From Ustilago trichophora (taxonomy: Eukaryota > Basidiomycota > Ustilaginomycetes > Ustilaginales > Ustilaginaceae), in contig OOIN01000008.1 of the NCBI GenBank assembly GCA_900323505.1, forward strand, positions 1,256,501-1,320,500: a DNA stretch of 64,000 nt, in the 5' to 3' direction. Both the position numbers and the translations under genes were made by a program. Below the pieces are notes generated by a model. The model worked only from the letters and a program-made list of their open reading frames with translations, made no database searches and had not been told where the DNA came from. Below, piece by piece: positions 40,816 to 52,468 of the stretch. Position 1 is the first letter of the stretch. Each line of letters begins with the position of its first letter.

Positions 40816-41161
40816 TGCTGGTGAGGATGATAAGCTGCGAACGATCCAACGCAGACTCCTTTCGACCTTTTCTCACTCATGACTTTCCGCATCTCATTCG
40901 AAAGAGATCCCATCATCACGCGTCGATTCGATTTCCTTCCTCTATCCTCCCGCAACGCTCGAACTGTTCTTCAGCACTCATCCCAATCAAACAAATTCAA
41001 ACAGAGCAAGTGTAGAGTGCCACAGCAAAGAGACTTTTGTTTTGAGATTTCGGTAACGAAACACGATCGAACCATCGGAGCGCTGGTGTGAGTATCAGGC
41101 GCTCAGCGGGGACAATACAGAATAGCCAGACCGAAAGGGAACAGAGCCAGACCTGAGGTTT

Positions 41162-42895
<1,734 letters not shown>

Positions 42896-43541
42896 TGTGA
42901 GAGATGTAGAAGAGGAGTGAGTTGGTGGTGGAGGAGAGAGAGGGAATCAAGAAGAGGAAGCTATGCAAGTAGGGTCTTGGGCTCAGCCGGGATCCTCTGA
43001 GCGCGTTAGTAGGCTGATCAATTGATGATGGCTTTGTGTGTGGCGAGCGGGCCAAAATGCGGTCAGAGTGGATTGGGCCTGTCTTTTTGGCTCTGGAACA
43101 GCGAGAAGCGCCGCACTTTTGATGTCGTGTGTGTCCAAAATTGAACAAAAAATGGAAAATCAACACTTTGCATTCTCTGCGCAATTTCGTTCTCAACGCG
43201 CCAGAAGCTCACCCAACGCTCTTTGAATGTCGTGTGTCAACCGATTCTGCTCTGTCACGCTGAGTCAGCATCCATTGGCGAGTCACATTAAGTCGCACGA
43301 GTCAGCTAAAAGCCAAAAAATGCCAAAAGTGACACTCGGCACACGAGAACTAGGAATGGAAGTCTAGAAGCCTAATTCAGCGTTGAAAAATCAGAGAGTC
43401 AGAGAGAAGCAGAGAGCCACAAAAGAGCCAAACGACACACACACACACACACACACACACACAACGGTCGGACCCCTTTCTGCTTCTCTCTTCTTCTTTT
43501 CACCACCAGCTCCCGTTCATACCACACTTCACACACACAAC
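42896..43541. promoter_or_regulatory. Divergent CNBP-ProRS intergenic region with (CA)n
   Basis: 0.65 kb between divergent start codons. A (CA)n tract at about 43434-43462 lies roughly 80 bp before the ProRS ATG. TGAGTCAG-like sequence occurs at about 43260 and GTCAGCTAA at about 43301. No gene is seen. Confidence 0.45.
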
Positions 43542-45746
43542 ATGGAGGCCATCTCTTCAGCGCTCTCGGCGCTCTCCATTCAGTCCGAAAAGGTGGTCAA
43601 GCACGCCGCTGCCAACAGCCCCGAAAGCTGGAGGTCAGCCGTGTCCGACGTCGCCTCCTCCCTCGGCTTCTCCACTCACAACTACACCAAGACCGTTGTC
43701 TTCAAGCCCAAGACTGCCAAGACCGCCACCCCTACCCCCGTCGTTCTCATCGCAAAGGATGACTCTGAATACAACACTGGTGCCGTAGCAAAGCACCTTG
43801 GCCAGAAGGAGATGCGTCTCGCTGCCCCCGAGATCCTCAAGGAGTTCCTCAACGCTACCAAGGACGACGTTTCCGCTCTCAGCATCACAAAGGACAACGC
43901 ATCACAGCTCATCGCTGTTCTCGACGCCAGCCTTGCCACCAGCACCGACCACTTTGCCGTCCACGCCGCCAGTTCCGAGGAGACTCTCTTCATGACCGGT
44001 GCCGAGATTGCAAAGTATCTCCAAAGCACCGGTGTTAAGCTCGAGGTGGTCGACTTTGCCAAGCTCAAGGCCGAGGCTGCCACCCCCGTCGCCAAGGCTT
44101 CTGCTCCCTCTTCCAGCTCCGCCTCCGCCCCCGGCTCCACACAGGGTCCCATTGCCGCTTCCAAGAAGGCCGCCGCTGCTGAGGCCGCCAAGATCCCCGA
44201 CGCAGAGCAGATCGGTATCACCGTCCGCAAGGCAGGCGACTTCCCCGAATGGTACACTCAGGTCCTGCGAAAGGGTGACATGCTTGACTACTACGACGTT
44301 TCCGGATGCTACATTCTCAAGCCCTGGTCTTACTTTGTCTGGCAGTCGATCCAGAACTTCTTCGATGCCGAGATCAAGAAGATCGGTGTCGAGAACTGCT
44401 ACTTCCCCATGTTTGTTTCCGCCGACGTCCTCGAGCGCGAGAAGGACCACATCGAGGGTTTCGCTCCCGAGGTCGCCTGGGTCACCAAGGCCGGCAGCAG
44501 CGACCTCGAGCGCCCCGTCGCCATTCGACCCACTTCCGAAACCGTCATGTACCCGTACTACGCCAAGTGGATCCAGTCCCACCGTGACCTCCCGCTCAAG
44601 CTCAACCAGTGGAACAGCGTCGTCCGATGGGAGTTCAAGCACCCTCAGCCTTTCCTCCGAACCCGCGAATTCCTCTGGCAGGAGGGCCACACCGCCCACA
44701 TTTCGCTCGAGGAGGCCGACAAGGAGGTCATGCACATCCTCGACCTCTATCGCCAGGTCTACGAGAAGCTCCTTGCTGTTCCCGTCGTTCCCGGTGTCAA
44801 GTCCGAGAAGGAGAAGTTCGCCGGTGGATACTACACCACCACCGTTGAAGGTTTCGTCCCCACCACTGGACGTGGTATCCAGGGTGGTACCTCGCATTGC
44901 TTGGGCCAGAACTTCTCCAAGATGTTCAACATTACCGTAGAGGATCCCAAGGCTCCCGAAGAGCTCCGAGGCAAGCCCGAAGCCAAGCTCCACGTGTGGC
45001 AGAACTCGTGGGGTCTCTCGACCCGTACCATCGGTGTCATGGTCATGGTTCACGGTGACGATGACGGTCTCGTTATGCCTCCTCGCGTTGCTCAGGTCCA
45101 GGTTATCATCATCCCCTGCGGTATTGGTGTCAAGACCACCGCTCAGGAGAAAGAAGCCATCATGGACGCCTGTGATAAGACCGCCAAGGATCTTCAAGCT
45201 GCCGGCATTCGTGCCAAGGCCGACTTGCGGGACAACTACAGCCCCGGATTCAAGTTCAACGACTGGGAGATGCGCGGTGTTCCCGTTCGTCTCGAGATTG
45301 GACCCAAGGATCTCGAGAAGAAGTCGGTTGTCTCGGTTCGTCGTGACAACAAGGCCAAGGCTCCGCTTTCCGCCGAAGGGCTCTCGGACTCGATTCACAA
45401 GTTGCTCGACCAGATCCACGACGACATGTTTGCCAAGGCCGATGCCGAGTATCGTTCGCGCAGAAAGGTGTGCGAACAGTGGGATGATTTCACACGCATT
45501 CTCAACGACAAGTGTCACGTTGTTATCCCCTGGTGCGAGGTCGAGGCGTGCGAGGACGAGATCAAGAAGCGCAGTGCTCGTCAGGCGGTTGCTGGCGAAG
45601 CTGAGGACGAGCGTGCTCCCAGCATGGGTGCCAAGTCGCTCTGCATTCCGTTTGACCAGGCTCAGTTTGGCGATATCAAGGGTAAAAAGTGCCCCCAGTG
45701 TGGCGTCGACGCAAAACGATGGACCATGTTTGGTCGCTCCTACTAA
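43542..45746 (+). CDS. Prolyl-tRNA synthetase, cytosolic
   Basis: Class II synthetase charging tRNA-Pro. 734 aa. Residues 1-175 resemble the YbaK/INS-type editing-like domain that precedes the catalytic core in fungal enzymes (VVLIAKDDSEYNTGAVAKHLGQKEMRLA). A Ser/Ala linker follows, then the core: DFPEWYTQVLRKGDMLDYYDVSGCYIL, RPTSETVMYPYYAKW (motif 2 region), EFLWQEGHTAH, and the late class II motif GRGIQGGTSHCLGQNFSKMF. The anticodon-binding domain ends in the eukaryote/archaea-type zinc-binding C terminus with Cys pairs (CEVEAC; CPQCG) and the final residues FGRSY. The ATG at 43542 is the first in frame and matches the family. Single exon. Confidence 0.95.
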   Translation: MEAISSALSALSIQSEKVVKHAAANSPESWRSAVSDVASSLGFSTHNYTKTVVFKPKTAKTATPTPVVLIAKDDSEYNTGAVAKHLGQKEMRLAAPEILKEFLNATKDDVSALSITKDNASQLIAVLDASLATSTDHFAVHAASSEETLFMTGAEIAKYLQSTGVKLEVVDFAKLKAEAATPVAKASAPSSSSASAPGSTQGPIAASKKAAAAEAAKIPDAEQIGITVRKAGDFPEWYTQVLRKGDMLDYYDVSGCYILKPWSYFVWQSIQNFFDAEIKKIGVENCYFPMFVSADVLEREKDHIEGFAPEVAWVTKAGSSDLERPVAIRPTSETVMYPYYAKWIQSHRDLPLKLNQWNSVVRWEFKHPQPFLRTREFLWQEGHTAHISLEEADKEVMHILDLYRQVYEKLLAVPVVPGVKSEKEKFAGGYYTTTVEGFVPTTGRGIQGGTSHCLGQNFSKMFNITVEDPKAPEELRGKPEAKLHVWQNSWGLSTRTIGVMVMVHGDDDGLVMPPRVAQVQVIIIPCGIGVKTTAQEKEAIMDACDKTAKDLQAAGIRAKADLRDNYSPGFKFNDWEMRGVPVRLEIGPKDLEKKSVVSVRRDNKAKAPLSAEGLSDSIHKLLDQIHDDMFAKADAEYRSRRKVCEQWDDFTRILNDKCHVVIPWCEVEACEDEIKKRSARQAVAGEAEDERAPSMGAKSLCIPFDQAQFGDIKGKKCPQCGVDAKRWTMFGRSY

Positions 45747-46224
45747 AGCAGATGACGTCACTAGGGCCAAAATGATCAGGTGGGTGTCATGTAGAGACAC
45801 GAAGATGCATCATCGCACGCTGTTGCAATGCTGTTGAATGAATGTCATGCTGAAATCGAAACCAAGATTGAGCTGTGTTGCTCGATTCAAGCTTTGCTGA
45901 AAATGAGATTGTTGGTGAAGAATCGACAGTCAATTTGGTTGAAGGTTTCAGTGCAGTGCTGATCTTCCGACAAGTTTGCATTGAAGAAGCTTCTCTGTCT
46001 GTGCTGGTGCATGTCACTGTAGGGACATTTGAGAAGCTGCTCGAGACGTGACAATTTTGCAAGGGTTTGGCAGATGATAGATGGTAATGTAAACGTAGTG
46101 GGTGAGAGTAAAGTACAAAAATTGGAGGTGGTGATGTGGATCGGTGGAATGTGTGCGAGTGCCAGGTGCTTGCGTTTGAGCTTCTGCGATGTGGTTCTTT
46201 TTTCGGTTGCTTGGGGAAAATGGT
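45747..46224. other. Intergenic between convergent ProRS and ferredoxin genes
   Basis: 3' flanks of two convergent genes; no gene, repeat or RNA recognised. Confidence 0.5.
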
Positions 46225-46914
46225 TTAGTGGTGACCAGCTTTATGACCTGGCCAAAGTCAAAGTTGAGACAAGTTGAACGAGTACGTATATCAGTATACC
46301 ATCCTGTCAGATATGTCCCCGATCCCCAGCTTGATAATTTGGTATGATTTTTCTGTTTTCTACTCACCATCGACGTACATATTCCTAGTAGCCGCAGGCA
46401 ATTGAACCTTCATCCCGTCCTGGTCCTTTGTCACTTTGACCTGGCAACCCAACCGACTGGTATCGGTGAGGCCAAAAGCCAGATCCAACATGTCATTTTC
46501 GTCATCGCAAGGTTCCTCCAAACTGTCGTATACATCGGGTTCTAGGATGACGTGACAGGTGGAACAGGCTATTGAACCTTCACAAGCACCTTCGAGGTCG
46601 ATATCGTATTCGTGGGCGATGGAGAGCAGGTCGTCGCCGGGGTTGGCTTCGACAGATTTGAGAGGCGTTCCTTTGGGATCGACAAAGTGGATCTTTACCC
46701 CTGTGCCTGGAGCCGGACGCGTGATTCCTCCATGGTTGGTCAAAGATGTGGTGGAGAAGAGACGTGGCGAAGATGAGGATGTGATGGTGGTGGGAAGACG
46801 GAGGGATTGGTTGGCTGTACGAGGCAGGATTGGAAGCGTTGATGGACGGAAAGCGCTCTTGACCGCCGAAACGGCGACCCTCGCAAAGGACTTCGTCGTC
46901 AATGTTGCAACCAT
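46225..46914 (-). CDS. YAH1: Mitochondrial [2Fe-2S] ferredoxin (adrenodoxin type)
   Basis: Electron carrier for mitochondrial iron-sulfur cluster assembly and heme A/coenzyme Q synthesis. Model: complement(join(46225-46247, 46368-46914)), 189 aa. The Arg/Ser/Thr-rich residues 1-55 look like a matrix presequence. The ferredoxin fold carries the cluster ligands C111, C117, C120 ([10 protein letters not shown]) and C157 (LGCQVK), with the acidic interaction helix [18 protein letters not shown]. Without splicing the frame stops soon after MYVDG; the donor GTGAGT there and an acceptor GGCCAG 120 bp later add a last exon of 23 nt encoding GHKAGHH, which fits the usual fungal C terminus. The ATG at 46914 starts a typical presequence. 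Confidence 0.92.
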
Positions 46915-47864
46915 CGTAATGTCTGTGCTGCCGAACGGACAAAGATACACCAGATAAAACGAGTGAGATGGTGTAAGGGTCCGACGGGTTAAGCTTGAGA
47001 AGAATGCAAAAGACAACCGGCCTGATTGGCTCAGCCAAAAATCGCTCTCCCCGAAGAAGAGTTGGCTCGCTTTTGTTCGGCTTTCGGGTACATCGAGTCA
47101 GCCCCAGCCCGCTTTTTCTGCTTGTTGATGGTCAAGATCAAACACGTCACAGTAATATTTAATCCCGGACGAGTAGAAGAAACCCAGTCTCGGCGTTCAA
47201 AAAAAAGAATAGATACTGTACACCATATACTCTGTACCGAGATGGGCCGTGCACGCCGCTCTCACCTTCGAAAATGCATGATAAGAAACCACCCCAATCC
47301 TCCACTCAACTTCTGGGCTGCACTGACCACTCAAACAATCCAAAGGTGATCACATCGGCGTCTTGAAATGCTGTTTCTGCTTTGAGCTCTGTTCGGCTGC
47401 AAGCTCCCGGTCATGCCAGCTGGTCATCGAGCAGCTCGATATCGTCATAACAGCTCTACTCTCGTCATTGCAGCTGTTACTCATGTGCTCGTTTGTGCAT
47501 CGTTCCGGCTGATCTGAGCATGTGCAATGCTCGTAAGTCCTTCCTAGTCACATGAACGGTGGCAAAGGGTGGGCTCATCATGCCGACCCGGCTTTTCGGT
47601 TTCCATGTCCGAAGACGTACTCATCGTCGAAATGTAATTTGCTTGACTACACAAGGAAAGGAAGCGCTGAGGAGAAATGGAAAAATGCAAAAAGATGCGA
47701 CTGTAATATGCCCTAAGTATGTACAAATGAAACGGATATGCTATTGAGATCAAGAGAGGTATTGCTTGAAGCTTCTTGGTTGGGGTAACGGTGGGGGGGG
47801 GGGGGGGGGGGGGGGGGGGGGGCTCTATCTAGGTAACATTGTCCTCGTTCCGGAAACGCGCAGA
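46915..47864. other. Intergenic, with G30 homopolymer
   Basis: Upstream region of the ferredoxin gene and 3' flank of the SDR gene. No gene is seen. A pure run of 30 G lies at 47793-47822. Confidence 0.5.
47793..47822. repeat. G30 homopolymer
   Basis: Thirty consecutive G on the given strand, 43 bp beyond the stop codon of the SDR gene, so a C30 run in its 3' UTR or downstream flank. Such runs are often mis-sized in assemblies. Confidence 0.95.
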
Positions 47865-49264
47865 TTACCAGATGTTGTGACCACCCGAGACGATAATGTC
47901 GGAACCGTTGCAGAAGCTCGAAGCGCTCGAGGCGAGCCAGACGGCTACACCACGGATCTCGTGAGCGCGACCGAGGCGGCCGAGAGGGTTGGAGCTCGAC
48001 CACTTGGCGAGGAGGTGAGGGTTGGTGTCGAGGTAAGCAGCAGTCATGCGGGTGCGGATGTGACCGGGCGAGATGCAGTTGACGCGGATGTCCTTGGGAC
48101 CCCACTCGGCGGCCAAGTTACGGCCCATCTGGAGGACGGCTGACTTGGAGGCGTTGTAGGCAACCCAGTGGTGGTCTCGGTTGACAATGGAACCCGACAT
48201 GGAGGCAATCAGGATGATGGAGCCGGAGACGTGCTTCTGCTCGTGCATCTTGCGGGCGGCAGCCTGAGCTGTGAGGAAGACACCGGTGGTGTTGACGTCA
48301 AAGACCTTGCGGAACTCGTCGGCGGGGTACGAGAGAGCATCGTAGGTCTGGAGGATACCGGCGGCGGCAACGCAGACGTCGAGCGAGTCGGTACCCGAGT
48401 CCTTCATAACAAAGTCCATGCAGGCGTTGATGTCGTCGACATCAGTGACGGTGGCAGAAACGTACTTGAGATGCTTGCCCATGATGCGGCAGTGGTCGGC
48501 AACAATCTTGAACTCCTCCGAGGGCTCCTTGGGCAGGTCGACGGCGTAAACGTGAGCACCGGCCTCGACGTAGGCGAGAGCCATCTCGAGACCGAGACCA
48601 CCGTTACCACCAGTGATGACGGCAGTCTTGCCTTCGAGCGAGAACTCCTGGAAGATGGTGGTGGTGTGGTTGTCGGGCGAATTGGGGTTCTGACGGAGGA
48701 CAGCGTCAACACCAATGTTCTCGACGGGGGGAGGGGGACCGGGGTTGGCCTGGACGGTATCAGCAGCGTTGGCGCTGGTGGGAATCATGCGGGTGGGCGA
48801 CCATACCGAGAAGGTCTTGGCGGCGGGCACACGGGCGGCTCGGGAGAGCATCGAGGCTGTGATTCGAAGAATGCGTGAGCAGGAGAAGGAAGAGGAGCAA
48901 GACTGTCAGCATATGCCATAACGGGGAACAGTGTAGGAAAAAGGAAGCAGTCCGTTGTTCAATACAAAGCGGAGGCGATTGTGGGCACTGTCTGCGTGCG
49001 TGGACGACTCCGCTCGAAGGATAGAATCGCCCAGCGACGCTGGGAGGCCGTGAATCCCCGTGTTCTGCGTGAAGAAGGGTGAACGCCCCAATCACTACGG
49101 AACACGAGAATCCCAAGTGATCCAGCAGCTTGCTCGCAATCACCATGTAAGAGCTGGCAGCAAACGAGACAGTGGGGAAGAAGTGCTAGAGACTTACGCT
49201 GAGCAACACGAGCCGAAAGGCTGCGGATAGCGCCGGAGCGAAGGGCAGAGTTGAAGGCAGCCAT
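47865..49264 (-). CDS. Short-chain polyol dehydrogenase (D-arabinitol/mannitol 2-dehydrogenase-like), mitochondrial
   Basis: NAD(P)-dependent oxidoreductase of the classical SDR family, probably interconverting a polyol and ketose. Model: complement(join(47865-48856, 49198-49264)), 352 aa. Exon 1 encodes MAAFNSALRSGAIRSLSARVAQ, followed by GTAAGT; the 341-bp intron ends in ATCACAG and the frame continues PSMLSRAARVPAAK. Residues 1-50 are basic, Ser/Ala-rich and free of acidic residues at the start: a strong mitochondrial-targeting pattern. Rossmann motif TGGNGGLG lies at about 104-111, the catalytic Ser is in IASMSG, and Y256-x3-K260 (YNASK) follows. NAAG is replaced by VAAAG. The C terminus SGGHNIW resembles fungal D-arabinitol and mannitol dehydrogenases; the exact substrate is uncertain. 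Confidence 0.88.
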
Positions 49265-52200
49265 GTTGATATGAAAGAAAATTAGAGAGAAAGGATGAAG
49301 TAGCGATGTCCGCTGGGTATGTAATGAGAAGAGAGCAAAGACGGACAAGAATGGAATGGGTGGAGAGGAGGGAGGGACAGAGGAGGCAAAAGTAGATACG
49401 ATGGCCTTATGAGGAATTTGAAGGGGTCGCGCCACGTCGATACGGCGACGGTTTTCTGGCTCAGAGAGAGAGAGAGAGTCGACTGTTGGACACGGCGGAC
49501 GAGGCAGAGCAGTAGGCAAAGGGGAGCGGAGAAATTCGACAAAGGACGAGGGGCGATAGAGGAGGGTAAGGGGAGACACGAGAAAGCAAACAGCAAAGCA
49601 AGGCTGTGACTGTGATTGTGACTGTGACTCTGTGATTTGTGGTTTTGTGGCAGTGGCAGTGGCCACGGCGGGACGGCTTGGTTAGCCGGCAGACGAGGAA
49701 GAAGTTGGGAGGAATTGCTCGAGTGGCGCTGCTCACCTCAGTCAGCGAAGGGGTTGTTGGACTGTGCAGAGATGCAACCGTTTGGAAAGGAAGAGAAGCG
49801 TGGGGGCCCCGGCTGCAAGGCTGCAAGGCTGCAAGTCCAAGCACCAATTGAATTTCAGAAAAGACAAGAGAGAAAAAAAAGAAAGAAAGAAGAGGCCGAC
49901 GAAGGGTTGCGGTGAAATGGAAGCGTGGAGACGAACCGTCGACAAAGCAAGCATCTCTCGCTGAGTGCGGATGAAAGTGCCGCGACCCTCACAAGAGAGA
50001 GACAGAGGCATGCATGCGATTGGATGGCCGGTCAAGCGGCCAGACTCTGGATAAGAGCCGAAGAAAAAGAAAAGAAGAGAAAAGAGTTGAGCCGGAAACC
50101 AACACACTAGACGAGAAGCCGTGCAAGGCATGGCAGCCAACGACGCGGGGGAAGAGAAACGGTCTCTTTTCTCTGGACAGTCTCAAGTCTCAAGCCGAGC
50201 AAAGTGGGTTTGGCTGCCACAGCGCGGGGAGCAGGCGAGACGGTCGAGGCCAAGGAAAAGGGCCGAGCGACTTGGCGCGTGCATTTGAGCCTAAATCGCA
50301 CACATACAGTACACACACACTCATCCTCTCGACGATCCAACGCCCGAATCTGGGTCTCAACTCTGTCTCTCTCTCTCCCCCTTGGAATCTCTCAGAATAG
50401 CGGGACTTTCAGCCTTGATTCCATCGAGGCAAATTTAGACACACACATCCACACTTCGGCCCGTTGGACAAACCGATCTTGCACTGTCTCCTAACAGGCA
50501 GTGGCATTGCTCGCATTGCAGTCATGACTCTGCAGTTCGGAGTCAGAAGTTCAGAGCTCGGGCCGTGAGTGGGGACCTTTGCCTGTCACGGAAATAGAAG
50601 CTTTTCCACACACAAAAGAGGCAGCGCTAGACAACCAAGAGCAAGTGGAGCTTTGCGATGCGGGGAGGGCATGTTGGTGGCAACATATCGGAAAATGCGC
50701 ACGTCTGCAGTGCACTGCACCTTTTAATTGCAGCAAAAGCAGGCATGTCAAAAAAAAAGAAAAGAGAGTGGACTGGACCTGCCAAAGTCGCTCTGATTGG
50801 TTCAATCGGCAGTTCCGAAACGCGGAGAGAGAGAGGTGACCGCGGCGATTTTTCTTTTTCTCTCTCAATTCGAAATTGCACAATGCTGGCCGGTTCGCCG
50901 TTTGCTTTATGGTACAGCCCAGACACCGAAGACCGCGCGCGCTTTCTTCAAGTCGCCGCATTCTGGACGCGTTTACATCCAGATTTTCCTTTCTCTTCTT
51001 TCAGAGACATGGCATGCCTTGCCTTCCTTCGGTCCTTCCGACGGCTGTCTTGCTTGGCACTCCAAACTTCTCTCAACACACAGGATAGAGACACGAACAA
51101 CATGCAAAGACAATCCTCGGCCGAACAGGAGGCAGAAGGGAATACCATAGTGACAGTAGAACAGCTGATCTGGCATGGCATTGTTCCGGGTTGTTGTGTT
51201 GTTGTACCACTCCACCGTCTGATTCTCGTGGAAAAAGAGAAAGGCCGCTGTTGCTCTGGCTTCGCTAAGCTTGCACCGGCTTAAACCCTTTTCGAACTTG
51301 CACCCTTGCCGGTGTCGACCCTCGCGGCTGGCTGGCATGCGGGGCCCACTCTAATCATCTCGGACTAATCTGGCGTGATACAAAGGCCGTTCCGTTGGAC
51401 AGTACCAAACCGCACGCTACTGTACTGTTAAACACACTCTCTTCAGCAAGAATGACTTTGGGTCTCCGCCGCACCCCTCGGCCTTATGCCAAGGTCGGCC
51501 GACGAAGTCGTCCGTCGCTTCAACGTGCCAAGGACGCTTGTGACAGGAGCCCGTCCCTCACGGGCACACAAGTAAAGGACAGAGTGTAGCATTTAGTCGA
51601 TCCTCAAAGCTCGTCAGGGCATCAGGGATGGTCGAGTACATTGGGCGGACCGAGTCTACAAAAGTACCTTCTCGAGAGCCAAAGTGATGAAGCGGACCAG
51701 AGCGGGAAGACGTGGTAAACAGCTCTCACCTTCAATAGCAGCTGGAATCAGCACCAAAACCTGCAATTGGCGCACGTTGCAACTTTTCAAAAAGCCGCTA
51801 CAGTTTGTGGATCTTCTTGGATTTGTTTCAAAGTGCCAGACTTCCATGTGCCCGCCAATCACAACAATCATCCCACTTTCAGCCACACCTCGCTTCGCAG
51901 TACAGTACTGTACAGTACTGCACGTCTCTTGCTCGGATGTTTGACCTCCGCCCTGCTGGCATGAAGTCTCAGTTGTTTTTTGCTGGCACGTGGCACAAAG
52001 TCGCCTTCTTAAAACTCTCTCCTGAGGCGTACTGTACCTCCTCGGCTTTCGACCGTCCAGTCTGCGGGACAGACCGGCTCAACCTTTATCGGGCTTGCTC
52101 TCCGTACTGCTGACATATTTGGTGGGCATATGCGACGATGGTCGAACGGTACGAGAGTCAGTCAGGAGTGGATCGCCTCAAACAGGCAAAGCTTGGATCG

Positions 52201-52468
52201 ACCCGATGTTTAGATTGCAGATCAGGCACCGATGTAGTGGACCGGAAATTCACCGAGATCTAGAAATTGCCGAGCCCCACACGGCTTTCTCACGTCCTCA
52301 ACGCTCGAGCCAGCCGCCCCACTGTAAGGACGTGGCAAGTATAAGGCACTTACCCGCCGTGAGCAGTTATCGTTCAACACCGACCTGACAGTCTCAAGTC
52401 CATTGATCCCAACAAGCTACTCCTCTGATCGCCAAGCCCAACAACTGGACGTTTTACGAGGAACCACG
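49265..52468. other. 3.2-kb gene-free stretch
   Basis: No convincing gene on either strand. It contains a CT/GA run at about 49463-49476, three copies of GGCTGCAA (49811-49834), several (CA)/(CT) tracts at 50302-50384, a CAGTACTG-type cluster at about 51898-51921 and single TACTGTAC copies at about 51418 and 52030. Frames up to ~200 codons exist (e.g. 50658-51284) but show mixed, non-conserved-looking composition. Part may be promoter of the SDR and GH2 genes. Confidence 0.5.
51898..51921. repeat. CAGTACTG-type palindromic repeat
   Basis: TACAGTACTG occurs twice in tandem, making a self-complementary cluster. Related clusters occur at 14853-14869, 23536-23569 and 60621-60681. Confidence 0.7.

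Noticed and set aside
43902..45800. Long minus-strand frame (632 codons) opposite prolyl-tRNA synthetase
   Set aside because: Antisense to clear synthetase motifs and with composition typical of mirrored codons.
50658..51284. Plus-strand frame of 208 codons in the gene-free stretch
   Set aside because: No motif, mixed composition and poly-A/GA tracts within it; looks like chance in GC-rich DNA.
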